A stretch of DNA of 64,000 bases from Negadavirga shengliensis (GCF_042652345.1 NZ_JBHSJJ010000006.1:300905-364904); one strand, 5' to 3'; shown: positions 43,162 through 53,458, counted from the first letter of the stretch. Notes: generated from the letters alone by a model not told the origin. A program made the numbers and translations.

Positions 43162-44433
43162 TTACGCTCCCAGCTCCCTAAGTTTTCGTTCAATAAACCG
43201 CCGTTCAGGGTCTTGTTGTGCGAGGGCAAGGGCACGCTCCCAGGATGCCCGTGCTTCGTTTGTCCGGCCTGTTTTCCGGCACAGTTCCGCCCGTGCCGAG
43301 TGGGCCAGATGATAGTTGTTTAACTCCCCACGCTCCAGAATCGCATCGATCTGCCGCAATCCCGCCTCAGGCCCCTTGTGCATGGCCATAGCGACAGCAC
43401 GGTTTAATTCAATAACCGGGGAGGGGTTTATGCGCAGCAACAGGCTATACAGTCCGGCAATCTGCGCCCAGTCTGTAGCCTCGGGACTCTTTGCTTCGGC
43501 ATGCAAGGCTGTGATACCGGCCTGCAGGGTATATATTCCTCCCCGTTTAGATGAAAATGCCTGTTCTACCAGCGACAATCCCTCCCTGATCATATCGTGG
43601 TCCCAAAGTGAGCGGTCCTGGTCTTCCAAAAGAATAAGGTCCCCCGACTGGGTGGTGCGGGCCGGCCGGCGGGATTCGTGGAGCAGCATGAGACCAAGCA
43701 ATCCTGTAACTTCGGGGTCGGGCAGCAAGTCATGCAGCAGGCGGCCGAGTCGGATAGCTTCGCTTGAAAGGTCAACGCGGGTGACCGATTCGCCGGATGA
43801 GGCGTAGTAACCTTCGTTGAATACCAAGTAGATCACCTGGAGTACGGCCACAAGCCGGTCCGGCAATTCATCTTCAGGGGGAACCTCGAAAGGTATCTTA
43901 GCGTTGCGGATTTTGGCCTTGGCGCGGACGATCCGCTGGGCCATGGTAGTTGGTGTAACAAGAAACGCTCGGGCAATCTCTTCGGTGGTCAGATCACAAA
44001 CCTCCCGCATGGTCATGGCGGTGCGGGCATCGAGTGACAGCGCGGGGTGGCAGCAGGTGAAGATCAGCCGGAGCACATCGTCTTCAATTTCTTTGTCAAC
44101 CTGCCCGGAGGCATCGGTCGTATCAGCTTCCATTTGCCGGACCTGCTGCACCTGCAACGGGTCGAATTTTGATTGACGCCGGATACGGTCGATGGCTTTG
44201 AACCGGCCGGTGGAAACAAGCCACGCCTGCGGATTGGAGGGAATGCCTTTTTCCGACCATTGCTCAAGCGCGGCTTTGAAGGCATCATGCATGGCATCTT
44301 CTGCAAGGTCAAAGTCTCCGAGCAAACGAATCAGCGTGGCAAACACAGGGCGGGACGCTTTGCGGTAAAGGTCGCCCACAAGTTGGGAAATATCTTTCGG
44401 AGAATTTTGCATGGTTGTCTGTTCGGGTCTCAT
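43162..44433 (-). CDS. ECF42-type RNA polymerase sigma factor with C-terminal TPR-like region
   Basis: 423 residues, long for an ECF factor. Region 2 is FATLIRLLGDFDLAEDAMHD and AFKAALEQW; region 4 is DARTAMTMREVCDLTTEEIA, then RAFLVTPTTMAQRIVRAKAK. From about residue 190 a helical extension follows (AVLQVIYLVFNEGYYASSGE, ALHAEAKSPEATDWAQIAGL, ELNRAVAMAMHKGPEAGLRQ) with TPR-like repeats. This arrangement and the downstream DGPF genes define the ECF42 group, where the extension is needed for activity and no anti-sigma factor is used. It heads the operon down to 40199. Confidence 0.9.
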   Translation of the reverse strand: MRPEQTTMQNSPKDISQLVGDLYRKASRPVFATLIRLLGDFDLAEDAMHDAFKAALEQWSEKGIPSNPQAWLVSTGRFKAIDRIRRQSKFDPLQVQQVRQMEADTTDASGQVDKEIEDDVLRLIFTCCHPALSLDARTAMTMREVCDLTTEEIARAFLVTPTTMAQRIVRAKAKIRNAKIPFEVPPEDELPDRLVAVLQVIYLVFNEGYYASSGESVTRVDLSSEAIRLGRLLHDLLPDPEVTGLLGLMLLHESRRPARTTQSGDLILLEDQDRSLWDHDMIREGLSLVEQAFSSKRGGIYTLQAGITALHAEAKSPEATDWAQIAGLYSLLLRINPSPVIELNRAVAMAMHKGPEAGLRQIDAILERGELNNYHLAHSARAELCRKTGRTNEARASWERALALAQQDPERRFIERKLRELGA

Positions 44434-44918
44434 AGTCTTGGATTCAAGTGCTGAAATGCTGCATCAGATATTTCTGCTGCATATAGCACTAATGTAGCAA
44501 ATTCCTTTGAATCACGGGGGACTGGTGCATGGTTGCGGGTAAGGGAGCTCCGCACCATACCGACAAGGTATGTGTGAAGCGCAGCATTTCACGAAACATG
44601 CGTCGGCACCAGGACCTTTCAAAACCCGAAAGTGTCGGAAAATGCCATTTTCCATTCCACTTCCACCGATGAATTCTTCAGATTTGGTTGGCATTCCCGC
44701 TAACGGTTCCGGTAAGCATGGGGTTTCGGGGCTATTCACGGTCCTCCCACTGCAAAGTTTATCTGGTGAATATTCTGAAGGAAGCTAATACCACCACGAG
44801 TTAATCCCGATATTTTTCCGAAGCGGTGTGAGACGCGCACCCGTCAGTTTACACCCGCGGCCCATCTACCCAATGAGCAGGTCGTTGTTCTTCATTATAC
44901 ATTTATTTTGTTGTAGTG
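44434..44918. other. No gene recognised
   Basis: About 485 bp between the sigma factor and the phosphotransferase. Short frames on both strands look random. The part next to 44433 probably holds the promoter of the sigma factor operon. It is somewhat GC-rich near 44820-44880 and may be decayed coding sequence. Confidence 0.4.
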
Positions 44919-45824
44919 CTAAGCAAAAACATTCTTTTGATAATCAGTAATAACATTGTCAATTGTAAAAACGGCAATATCTGCGAGTATGTGATGTTTG
45001 GGTAAATAATAAGGCAAAGCGACCGCTGCCCAGGATAATGCCCAACCCATTCCTCTTATCCAAGTGCCTTTATCTATCTGTAGCATTTCTCTGAATTTTT
45101 GTCTCGCTAGCGGGGAAAACAATACCCAAGCAGACATGATATCATTGGCAGGATCTCCTACTCCCAAACAACCAAAGTCGATCACGCCAACAATTTTATC
45201 GCCTTTTGTAAGTATGTTACCCCAATGCAAATCTCCGTGAATCCATACCGGTCTTTTGTTCCAAGCCGGAGCAGTCAAAGCAAAATTCCAAATTTCTGTC
45301 ATCAAAGTTTTGCTGTAAAAGTCGGGTAGGGCATTGATCGCTTCCCGGGTTTTTAAATCCCGGATCATTAATGGTACACCCCGGAAGTTATTTTCTTTGC
45401 TTGGTTTTGGTCCACCTTTGATATCGATTCTTTGCAAGTAGGAGATGAATTGAACCAATGACTCAACAGCTTTTTCAGAGTTACTGAACTTGTCGACAGA
45501 ATACGTTTCTCCTTCTATCCATCTATAAATGGACCAGTAAAAAGGATAATATTCGTTAGGCCGCCCTATTGACACTGGCTCAGGTATAGCAATGGGTGAG
45601 TACTTGTGTATCTTTTCTAACCAGAAGCATTCTTTTTTTAATTGGTGTGCTGCTGCCTGATGGCGAGGTATTCTTATTATCAAATCTTTGCCAAGTCGAT
45701 ATAAAAAGTTGTCTGACCCAGATGAGTTAATAGGTTTAAGAGGAATCTCTGCCCAGTTTAGAAACTGGTCCTTTAATAAGTTTTGCGCAACATCTAATGA
45801 GCCATTTATTTCATCCATCTTCAA
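44919..45824 (-). CDS. Aminoglycoside phosphotransferase-family protein
   Basis: 301 residues of the APH/choline kinase fold. The N-lobe is SSGSDNFLYRLGKDLIIRIP with the ATP-binding Arg-Ile strand. The Brenner motif is WIHGDLHWGNIL (catalytic Asp) and the metal-binding motif is VIDFGCLGVGDPANDI. Such proteins phosphorylate hydroxyls of antibiotics or metabolites. No close link to a given drug can be claimed. It stands alone on the minus strand. Confidence 0.85.
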   Translation of the reverse strand: MKMDEINGSLDVAQNLLKDQFLNWAEIPLKPINSSGSDNFLYRLGKDLIIRIPRHQAAAHQLKKECFWLEKIHKYSPIAIPEPVSIGRPNEYYPFYWSIYRWIEGETYSVDKFSNSEKAVESLVQFISYLQRIDIKGGPKPSKENNFRGVPLMIRDLKTREAINALPDFYSKTLMTEIWNFALTAPAWNKRPVWIHGDLHWGNILTKGDKIVGVIDFGCLGVGDPANDIMSAWVLFSPLARQKFREMLQIDKGTWIRGMGWALSWAAVALPYYLPKHHILADIAVFTIDNVITDYQKNVFA

Positions 45825-46359
45825 TTTATTATAGTAGTGTAGTGACGTCCTTTTTTTGATTTCGTGTAGCGTTAAGGCTAACCCCCAGATCGGGCATTTG
45901 TTGGTGTTTTTTTCAAGTTATAATATTCTATTGCTAGAGTGATAAGTTATCGTGTTTTTCCTGGCTTTTTCGATGTTTCTTTCGGGCATAATTATTGGTC
46001 ATGGGTGAATGATCGGACCATACCAGGACTCACTCCAATGGTTTCATTGACACCCAAGCTGCCGTACTTATCCGTTCCCGGATACCCTTATTTTTATAAA
46101 CATCCGGCTCAGTCTAAAATTTTACCATTTCAGGCTATTTGTATGTGTGTAACAGCCGATAAACAGGTAATTTAGATAGCGGAAATTTTTAACCTTGGGG
46201 AAATCATTCACAGATAAATTTTAAAATTCCATATCCGGGGAATCTATTGAAATTCTATTCCCGAAAATCTTAAAAAAATCCTTATTATTGGAATGTCTTT
46301 TCTGAAAAAGCTGAAAGGATTATTATTATTAATCAATCAACAACCGAAATCCTTATAAA
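45825..46359. other. No gene recognised
   Basis: About 535 bp between divergent genes. It must contain both promoters. A 78-codon frame at 45939 has no coding character. The stretch before 46360 is AT-rich, ending in ATTATTATTAATCAATCAAC. Confidence 0.4.
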
Positions 46360-47727
46360 ATGGACGCATCCAATATCAACCGCCGCAATTTTTTAAAAGG
46401 TTCTACCGCATTACTGGCACTCACTTCTTTCGGAGCCAGCGGCTTTCCCCTGTTTCAGCCTGCCAAATCCTACCGGGTAGGGTTGATCGGTGCAGGCTGG
46501 TATGGAAAAAGTGACTTATTCAGGCTCATCCAGGTAGCACCTGTGGAGGTTATCGCCCTCTGCGATCCGGACCAGCACATGTTGAAGGAGGCCGCAGAAC
46601 TGGTAAGCCAACGCCAGCAATCGGGAAAAACACCTAAGCTGTACAATGACTACCGGGAGCTTTTAGCAGAAAATGAACTGGATATCGTGCTTATCGGAAG
46701 CCCTGACCACTGGCACGCCCTTCAGGCGATTGACGCGGTAAAAGCCGGGGCGCATGTGTATGTCCAAAAGCCCATCAGTGTTGATGTACTTGAAGGGGAA
46801 GCCATGGTGGCTGCTGCCCGGAAATACAACAAGGTGGTGCAGGTGGGCACCCAGCGGAAAAGTACTCCCCACCTGATTGAAGCCAAAAAGAAATTTGTGG
46901 ATTCGGGGATGTTGGGGAAGATATCCCATGTGGACATGTGCTGCTATTTCCACATGAGGGCCAATGGCAATCCTGACGTGGAGCCCGTTCCCGCGTTTTT
47001 TGATTACGATATGTGGACGGGGCCCGCCCCTTTGTTGCCCTATACCGGACTGCCCCATAAAAGGTGGTGGCGTACCATGATGGAATATGGGAATGGCATA
47101 ACCGGAGATATGTGTGTGCATATGTTGGACACGGTTCGCTGGATGCTGGACCTGGGCTGGCCCAAGCGGATCCATGCTACCGGAGGGATATTTGTCCAAA
47201 AAGAAGGAAGGTCAACGATTGCAGATACCCAGACGGCCACTTTTGAATATGATGAGCTTACTTGTGTATGGCAGCACAGAACCTGGGGAACGCCTGCGGA
47301 TCCGGAATATCCCTGGGCTTTCGTCCTTTACGGGGAAAAGGGGACTTTAAGAGGCAGCACCATGCAATATGATTTTACGCCTCATGGGGATGGGGAAAAA
47401 ATCCATGGTGATGTGGTTTATGAAAAGGAAAAATACCCCGAAGATCTTACGGAAAAGGACATTGAGTTGAACGCCGCACCGGCCACCCGGTTACATATGC
47501 TTGACTTCCTCAAAGCCATTGAAGAAGGGGGCAGGCCCGTGGCTGATATTGAAGAAGGACACATTTCAACGGCAAGTTGTATTTTAGCCAACATATCCAT
47601 GGAGCTCCAACGTCCCCTCGTGTATGATCCTCAGAAGATGATCGTAGTCGATGACCCAGAAGCTACCAAGCTGCTGCAGCGGGAATACCGGGGTCCCTGG
47701 ACACATCCGGACCCGAAAAAGGTTTAG
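46360..47727 (+). CDS. Tat-exported Gfo/Idh/MocA family oxidoreductase
   Basis: 455 residues. The Tat signal is NRRNFLKGSTALLALTSFGA. The Rossmann motif is VGLIGAGWYGKSD, then VIALCDPD, the loop LIGSPDHWHALQAI and HVYVQKPISVDV, with the conserved Lys and QKP in place of EKP. The C-terminal part has the dehydrogenase substrate domain (GNGITGDMCVHMLDTVRWML, RTWGTPADPEYPWAFVLYGE). It belongs to the same subfamily as the protein at 5224, but the two are not close copies. The likely role is oxidation or isomerisation of a sugar derivative outside the cytosol. Confidence 0.9.
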   Translation: MDASNINRRNFLKGSTALLALTSFGASGFPLFQPAKSYRVGLIGAGWYGKSDLFRLIQVAPVEVIALCDPDQHMLKEAAELVSQRQQSGKTPKLYNDYRELLAENELDIVLIGSPDHWHALQAIDAVKAGAHVYVQKPISVDVLEGEAMVAAARKYNKVVQVGTQRKSTPHLIEAKKKFVDSGMLGKISHVDMCCYFHMRANGNPDVEPVPAFFDYDMWTGPAPLLPYTGLPHKRWWRTMMEYGNGITGDMCVHMLDTVRWMLDLGWPKRIHATGGIFVQKEGRSTIADTQTATFEYDELTCVWQHRTWGTPADPEYPWAFVLYGEKGTLRGSTMQYDFTPHGDGEKIHGDVVYEKEKYPEDLTEKDIELNAAPATRLHMLDFLKAIEEGGRPVADIEEGHISTASCILANISMELQRPLVYDPQKMIVVDDPEATKLLQREYRGPWTHPDPKKV

Positions 47728-47892
47728 GGAACCGAGACGGATGCTTTGTGGCTCATTAAGGGTGATAAAGAAAGCCGGTACAATGATCATCTCCTGCCTC
47801 TCTTTTGGCAGGAGACGGTGGGGCAGGAATGACAAAATGTCCCTGTATTTGCTGTCGTTAAATAATACCAGAAGAGTTAAAGATTAGCCGTA

Positions 47893-48951
47893 TCAGTTTT
47901 TAATAGGTGCACCTGCCGGCACATCCAAGTCAGGTTCTTTAGCTACCTTATCTGACTCGTTCTTTTGTAGGGAACGGAAATATTCTGCACGTACTTTAGC
48001 TGATGTTTTATGGTCCCCGGTATGGCTCCAGCCCGGTGGCATGAAGATATATAGGATTTTATTTTTAAGGCCAGGAGCGTTTTTGATATCCCGGACCAAA
48101 GCTACCAGTTCACCAAAATAGGCATCAAGAAAGCTGTTTTTCTTCATCTTTCGGGTAATGCCATATTCAATGGGAATCTGCCGGTCTTCATTCTGATAAG
48201 TGCCGAAAGCCTTATCCCAAATGGGTAAAAGATTACAAAAATTGGTGTCCATATACAAGGGGTTCCTGGCATGGTGCACCCTGTGGTGTGAAGGGGTAAG
48301 GATGATGCGGTTAAGAAACCCAAACCGTGCATCTTTGACCAGGTTTTCGCCTATGTGGATAAAGGCCCCATAGGTGCCATCGATAAACATGATGACAAAC
48401 AGCATGGTTGGCGGTACCCCCAGCAGAATGCAGATGGTGGTGCGGATCAGGTCGGCATAAGGTGCCTCAAGAAAAAAATGGGCATAGGTTACAGAAAGGT
48501 TCATGCTTTCGGGAGCATGATGAGTGGAATGCAGACACCATAAAATCCGGACCTTGTGTGCCAAAAAATGGTACCAGAAATGGGCAAACTCCCAGATGAT
48601 ATATCCATATATAAACCAGTACCAGGTAAAATCCACGGTAAATAAAGCGTGCTTTTCAAACAGTCCTATGATCAAACCCACCATGGCAATGGAAATCACC
48701 CTTCCTATAAAAGCATTAAGCACATAGGTAAAAAAGGAAATTTTATAATCTATTACTTTAAACCGCTTATAAAAAGCTGCCCGGATGATTTCAAGTATTA
48801 ACAAAACGGGGATCAAAGGCCTTAACAGGGCAGTAAATCCTTCGTAGGTCAACAACTGCCGATAATCACCAGAGGCGATAATTTCCATTAAATTTCCAAA
48901 GCCAAAGAAATTTTTTAACTCCTGTAAGATTGTTTCCAAAAACTCCATCAC
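47893..48951 (-). CDS. Sterol desaturase / fatty acid hydroxylase-family membrane protein
   Basis: 352 residues. About four hydrophobic helices surround the histidine motifs of the di-iron family: HFWYHFLAHK, HSTHHAPE and the third, HHRVHHARN. These proteins use O2 to hydroxylate or desaturate lipids at the membrane. The C-terminus is charged (KNESDKVAKEPDLDVPAGAP). The substrate is unknown; Bacteroidota members can act on alkylglycerols or on carotenoid or hopanoid lipids. Confidence 0.88.
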   Translation of the reverse strand: MMEFLETILQELKNFFGFGNLMEIIASGDYRQLLTYEGFTALLRPLIPVLLILEIIRAAFYKRFKVIDYKISFFTYVLNAFIGRVISIAMVGLIIGLFEKHALFTVDFTWYWFIYGYIIWEFAHFWYHFLAHKVRILWCLHSTHHAPESMNLSVTYAHFFLEAPYADLIRTTICILLGVPPTMLFVIMFIDGTYGAFIHIGENLVKDARFGFLNRIILTPSHHRVHHARNPLYMDTNFCNLLPIWDKAFGTYQNEDRQIPIEYGITRKMKKNSFLDAYFGELVALVRDIKNAPGLKNKILYIFMPPGWSHTGDHKTSAKVRAEYFRSLQKNESDKVAKEPDLDVPAGAPIKN

Positions 48952-49107
48952 TCCTCACTATTGGTACATTGACAAATCTGTTCCCTTCAAAATTAAAGAA
49001 TAATCCGGGCCGACGCAAATGGGCGATCCGCTTTTGAATTCCCTAACCGGCTGGTCATCAATGACGGGGGAAAAGGAAGGGCTGCAAAAGTACCACGCTA
49101 AAATGGC

Positions 49108-49476
49108 TCATCTTCTCTTTGTATTTTTATTACTTTTCCTGGACGGTTTGGCTTTGTCATTAAAGTCCAGACATAGGTTCACCCAAAACTCAAAATCCTT
49201 TTTGTTTTGAAACCCAATGGGGTCAACATAGCAATATCCCTTATACTCCTTGCCTTTCATGATCATCGGCAAAAAGCCTGTTTTTTCAGATAATTCAAGC
49301 GTTAAGTCGGGGTCAAAACGACACATCAACCGGTCATCAGATACATTGATGCACATTTTACCATTGACCATAAACGCCAATCCTCCGAACATCGTTTTTT
49401 CCTCTACCTCTGTGCCTGAAATATCGTTTAGATATTCCCTGACACGGTTTGCAAGATTATTGTCATAACCTTTAAT
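49108..49476 (-). CDS. TfoX/Sxy N-terminal domain protein, start codon unclear
   Basis: The TfoX-N pattern is complete: NNLANRVREYLNDISGTEVE, then EKTMFGGLAFMVNGKMCINV, LMCRFDPDLTLELSEKTGFL and KGYCYVDPIGFQNKKDFEFW. The frame upstream of the first ATG (49392) is plainly coding for another 28 residues. It reaches a stop just before ATT AAA GGT TAT GAC, so the start is probably ATT at 49476, which may be a mutated ATG. From 49392 the protein would lack the first helix of the fold. Its role is unknown; TfoX proteins can affect competence genes, and the short stand-alone forms are uncharacterised. Confidence 0.7.
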   Translation of the reverse strand: MKGYDNNLANRVREYLNDISGTEVEEKTMFGGLAFMVNGKMCINVSDDRLMCRFDPDLTLELSEKTGFLPMIMKGKEYKGYCYVDPIGFQNKKDFEFWVNLCLDFNDKAKPSRKSNKNTKRR

Positions 49477-49753
49477 TTAAAAACCCGCCATTCGCAGATT
49501 AGGTTTAACTTGAATGAAGTACCCTCACCGAAAGATAAAAGAAAATGCAGCTAGGTTGTGAAAAAGTATTATAAATGTCAAATATACATGTAATTATCTT
49601 TGCAAAATCGATTGATGCTGATATATTTGGTATTCATCCATGGTGCAGGAGTTCCTTATAAGCAGGCACAATTGCTAAAGCAAATTAGGATTAAAGATCA
49701 GGAAGGGTGGGGGATATCATGGTTAATCAACAAACCCAATAAACCTAAAATTA

Positions 49754-52000
49754 ATGTCGAGTAACCCAAAAAGCGTATATTCCGAGGTATTGCCGATTGC
49801 TTTTGCCCTACTATTCGGAACAGCTTTTATCAGTTGTCAAAGTGACTCTTCTACCTCCGTACCCGCCACATGGACCCACTATGGGGGATCTCCGGAACAG
49901 TCCAAATATTTTGATGCCGGGGAAATCACCAAACAGAATGTTTCTCAACTGGAAGTAGCTTGGGTCTACCCTACGGAAGATGAACTCCCCTACTTCTTCA
50001 GCCCAATCATTGTGGACACCGTTATGTATCTGATGGGTAAAAACGCTTCTTTGATTGCGGTAAATGCAGTAACCGGTAAAGAAATCTGGATTCATTCCAA
50101 TCTCAACGGCATTACCAGGAGGGGGATCAATTATTGGGAAAGTAAAGACAAAAAGAAAAAACGGTTGATCTTTACCATCAACAACACCCTTCAGGCTATT
50201 GATGCGGTGACGGGCAAATCCGTTTTGGAATTCGGTGATAACGGCTATGTGGACCTCAGGGAAGGTTTGGACCGGGACCCTACTTCCATCCGCAGGATGC
50301 AGTCCATGATGCCCGGGGTCATTTATGACGACCTGATCATCATGGGATCGGCTCCCGGCGAAGCCTACTTTTCACCTCCAGGCCATGTGCGCGCTTACAA
50401 TCTGGAAACCGGAAAACTAGAATGGACCTTCCATACCATTCCCCATCCGGGGGAATATGGCTATGATACCTGGCCCAAAGATGCCTATAAATATGTAGGG
50501 GGTGTGAATGTGTGGAGCGAAATTTCTGTAGATACGCAGCGGGGAATCGCTTTTTTGCCTCTTGGTTCACCGACCTATGATTATTATGGAGCGGATAGGA
50601 TTGGAAGCAACCTGTTTGGAAATTCACTTGTGGCATTGGATGCAAGAACGGGCGAAAGGCTTTGGCATTATCAGACAGTGCACCATGATCTTTGGGACTA
50701 TGACCTTTCTCCTGCACCTCAGTTATTACAAGTGAATAGAAATGGAAAGCAGATCGATGCGGTTGCCATAGCGACCAAGCATGGGTTCGTGTTTGTCTTT
50801 GACAGGGTTACCGGAGAGCCATTATTTCCTATTGAGGAAAAACCATTTCCACCAAGTGAGATGCCGGGTGAAGAGGCCTGGCCGACGCAACCGATATCCA
50901 CCCTGCCAAGCTTTACCAGGCATGAGGTTACCGAAGAAACCTTAAATCCCTATTTTCCTGATAGCGTCAGACAGGTGTGGCTCGGAAGGCTGGACTCAGC
51001 GAGGTCCGGATTATACGTACCTCCTTCGGATCAATATGAGACGATCATGATGCCGGGTGCTTTGGGTGGCTCCAACTATGGGAATACAGGAGCTGATCCG
51101 GAAAAGGGAATCCTGTATGTGATGACGCAGGAACATGCATCCATTTACAAACTGAATAAGGTGGAACCTCCAAAAATAGACCTGTCTGTGAATGAAATAA
51201 AAAGGGTACAGGCATTATATGCCACCACTTGCCAAACCTGTCATGGTGTGGATATGGAGGGCGGTGTAGGACCATCACTTCTGAATGTCGGCCAGCATAT
51301 GTTTTACGATGAATTCAGAAGCACAGTAGTGAATGGTCGTGGGCAAATGCCGGGATTTGTCCATGTGGATGAGGAAACACTGAGGGCACTGTACAGGTAT
51401 TTTGGAGGAAATCCAATGAGCTTCAACTTTAGAAGAAATATCGACACCAAAACACCGGAAGGGCCAGTGGTAGCCTCGGGAGGTGCCTCAATCAAGTCTG
51501 ATGAAAAAAGAGGTTCGCCCATGTCCGATTATCCCGAAGGTGTTGACCATCCATCAGCCAGATTTACCACGGATTATGGGCTCGAATGGCCAGGACTGGC
51601 TGCTCCCCCATGGTCTTCCATACTGGCCTATGACTTAAACAATGGCACCATCAAGTGGCGGAGGCCCATTGGCCAGGATTCATTGTATGTACAGGGAGAC
51701 CAATCCAAAGGTGCTCCCGGGGGAGTGTTGCGAAAAGGAATGATCATTACATCGACCGGAGTAGTGTTCGTTACAGCGAAGGGAGGTAAACTATACGCCT
51801 TGGACGAGGAAAACGGGGACCTTTTGTGGGAGGAAACACTGAGCCATGAAGTAAATGCACAGCCAAGCATGTATGTGCTGAACGGAAAACAATATTTGGT
51901 CATCAATGCTACCTCCAATTTTGCACGTGACAGCTATGACCACTCAAAAAAGGAGGGCGCATTGCCAAAGGGATATGTCGTCTACGCACTTCCCGATTAG
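49754..52000 (+). CDS. PQQ-dependent dehydrogenase with cytochrome c domain, lipoprotein
   Basis: 748 residues with a lipoprotein-type signal (FGTAFISCQSDSS). The eight-bladed quinoprotein propeller starts WTHYGGSPEQSKYFDAGEIT and shows tryptophan-docking repeats (AVTGKEIWIHSN, LDARTGERLWHYQTVHHDLW, DYDLSPAPQL). A cytochrome c insert carries CQTCHG (about 495-500), as in quinohaemoprotein glucose or alcohol dehydrogenases; a methionine ligand is probably in GQMPGFV. It oxidises a sugar or alcohol in the periplasm and passes electrons to haem. The genes that follow at 52134 and 53459 are on the same strand and probably belong to the same pathway. Confidence 0.9.
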   Translation: MSSNPKSVYSEVLPIAFALLFGTAFISCQSDSSTSVPATWTHYGGSPEQSKYFDAGEITKQNVSQLEVAWVYPTEDELPYFFSPIIVDTVMYLMGKNASLIAVNAVTGKEIWIHSNLNGITRRGINYWESKDKKKKRLIFTINNTLQAIDAVTGKSVLEFGDNGYVDLREGLDRDPTSIRRMQSMMPGVIYDDLIIMGSAPGEAYFSPPGHVRAYNLETGKLEWTFHTIPHPGEYGYDTWPKDAYKYVGGVNVWSEISVDTQRGIAFLPLGSPTYDYYGADRIGSNLFGNSLVALDARTGERLWHYQTVHHDLWDYDLSPAPQLLQVNRNGKQIDAVAIATKHGFVFVFDRVTGEPLFPIEEKPFPPSEMPGEEAWPTQPISTLPSFTRHEVTEETLNPYFPDSVRQVWLGRLDSARSGLYVPPSDQYETIMMPGALGGSNYGNTGADPEKGILYVMTQEHASIYKLNKVEPPKIDLSVNEIKRVQALYATTCQTCHGVDMEGGVGPSLLNVGQHMFYDEFRSTVVNGRGQMPGFVHVDEETLRALYRYFGGNPMSFNFRRNIDTKTPEGPVVASGGASIKSDEKRGSPMSDYPEGVDHPSARFTTDYGLEWPGLAAPPWSSILAYDLNNGTIKWRRPIGQDSLYVQGDQSKGAPGGVLRKGMIITSTGVVFVTAKGGKLYALDEENGDLLWEETLSHEVNAQPSMYVLNGKQYLVINATSNFARDSYDHSKKEGALPKGYVVYALPD

Positions 52001-52133
52001 CGGGAATTGTCTTGGTACTTAAGTTCAGTATTAAATGTTTTTCAGAGATACTAAAAATGCTAAATAACAGAAAAAACAAATATTCACCACAAGGGATATT
52101 AGGTTTTTACCGATTAACATAACCCCTAAAACC

Positions 52134-53348
52134 ATGAAAAACTTGTATTTATTGTTTGCGATTTTGCTCACGGCCCAAGTTTCAGCCCAGTCAATCAAGG
52201 AAAGGGTCATTCCTAACGACCCTGCCACCTACAGGGAATTATCAGCCGTCCATGATGGGGCTGGCAAAATTGGATTTACCCAACTGATTGGCCGCAATGA
52301 TATGACTTCCAATTTTTTATATTTACATGCCGGAAAAATCGAAGGAAAATCAGGTATAGGTCACCATTTCCATCATTCTATTGAAGAAATGTACCTCATC
52401 CTGGATGGCGAGGCTGAATTTACCATCAATGGAAGGACAGCTCTGATTAAAGCACCTGCCATAGTGCCTTGCAAAATGGGTGAATCCCATGCCATATATA
52501 ATCCGGCTGATGAAAGCCTGAATTGGCTCAATTTTGCTGTAAGCCGTCAAAAAGCAAAGACAGACGCTTTTGACCTGGGAGATTCCCGGGAGGGAGCCGT
52601 ATTGGATCCCGTGCCTACTTTTGTATACGGGAGATTGGAACGGGAGAAACTGAAAACTGATAATCCTGCGTACGAAGGCGAAGGCGTACAATATCGAAGA
52701 GTGCTTGGGCCAGAGGTTTTCAGTACGGACTGGCATCACGTGGACCATGTGACAATCGCCCCGGGGCAATCAACGATCAGCCGTAAACTGAAAGGCTTCG
52801 AAGAAGTGTATTATGTTATCGGGGGAGAAGGGACTGTGTCCATAGGCGATGACGAAGCTGCATTCAAGGCAGATGATGCGTTTTATGGGGCATTAGGTGA
52901 AACCGTCAGGCTTACCAATGTTAGCAATGAAGAAGTAGAATTACTGGTAATAGGCATTGCCCCTTACAAACAACAGCAACGCGCTGATGAAAGCCAACAG
53001 GGCCATCCTAAAGCCATGGCCTTACAAATGGATTTTGTGGTGGAAGCTGCCAATGCAAAGGCCTTTGAAGAAATGTATACCTCTATTTATGTTCCTGCCA
53101 TGCTTGTTCAAGAAGGTTATATAAGCTCCAAGCTGTTGCGTCTTTACCCCGAAAATATAGCCAATGAGATCGAGGCGGAAGGTACAGATTATAATTATCA
53201 GATCATGATTTCATTTGATACCGAAGAAAACCGCAGAAAATGGGTGGCAAGCAAACAACATGATATCGCCTGGCCGGCGGCTTCCAGCCTTGCCAAAAAA
53301 TTTAAATGGAAGGGCTATGATGTCATGGGGGAAAATGACAAGAGGTGA
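52134..53348 (+). CDS. Exported double-cupin protein with C-terminal ferredoxin-like domain
   Basis: 404 residues with a signal peptide (NLYLLFAILLTAQVSAQ). The first cupin has IGHHFHHSIEEMYLILDGEA; the second has STISRKLKGFEEVYYVIGGE. About 110 further residues (MALQMDFVVEAANAKAFEEM ... DYNYQIMISFDTEENRRKWV) form a dimeric alpha-beta barrel-like domain, as in DUF4286-type or antibiotic biosynthesis monooxygenase proteins. The first cupin keeps the His/Glu metal ligands. It lies between the PQQ dehydrogenase and the RraA-like gene. Confidence 0.8.
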   Translation: MKNLYLLFAILLTAQVSAQSIKERVIPNDPATYRELSAVHDGAGKIGFTQLIGRNDMTSNFLYLHAGKIEGKSGIGHHFHHSIEEMYLILDGEAEFTINGRTALIKAPAIVPCKMGESHAIYNPADESLNWLNFAVSRQKAKTDAFDLGDSREGAVLDPVPTFVYGRLEREKLKTDNPAYEGEGVQYRRVLGPEVFSTDWHHVDHVTIAPGQSTISRKLKGFEEVYYVIGGEGTVSIGDDEAAFKADDAFYGALGETVRLTNVSNEEVELLVIGIAPYKQQQRADESQQGHPKAMALQMDFVVEAANAKAFEEMYTSIYVPAMLVQEGYISSKLLRLYPENIANEIEAEGTDYNYQIMISFDTEENRRKWVASKQHDIAWPAASSLAKKFKWKGYDVMGENDKR

Positions 53349-53458
53349 CCCGTCTCAAGACCGGCAAGACATTAAATGAAGCATACTTGCAGGTTTATAA
53401 TTTCGTTATGTAATCCAATAAATTTTCTGTTTTCATCATCAAGTTAATATCCGGACAA

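Noticed and set aside
44512..44788. Overlapping frames of 72-75 codons on both strands
   Set aside because: Mirror frames of each other with no coding character; possibly decayed sequence.
45939..46175. 78-codon frame in the gap before the Tat oxidoreductase
   Set aside because: Random-looking sequence that fills a divergent promoter region.
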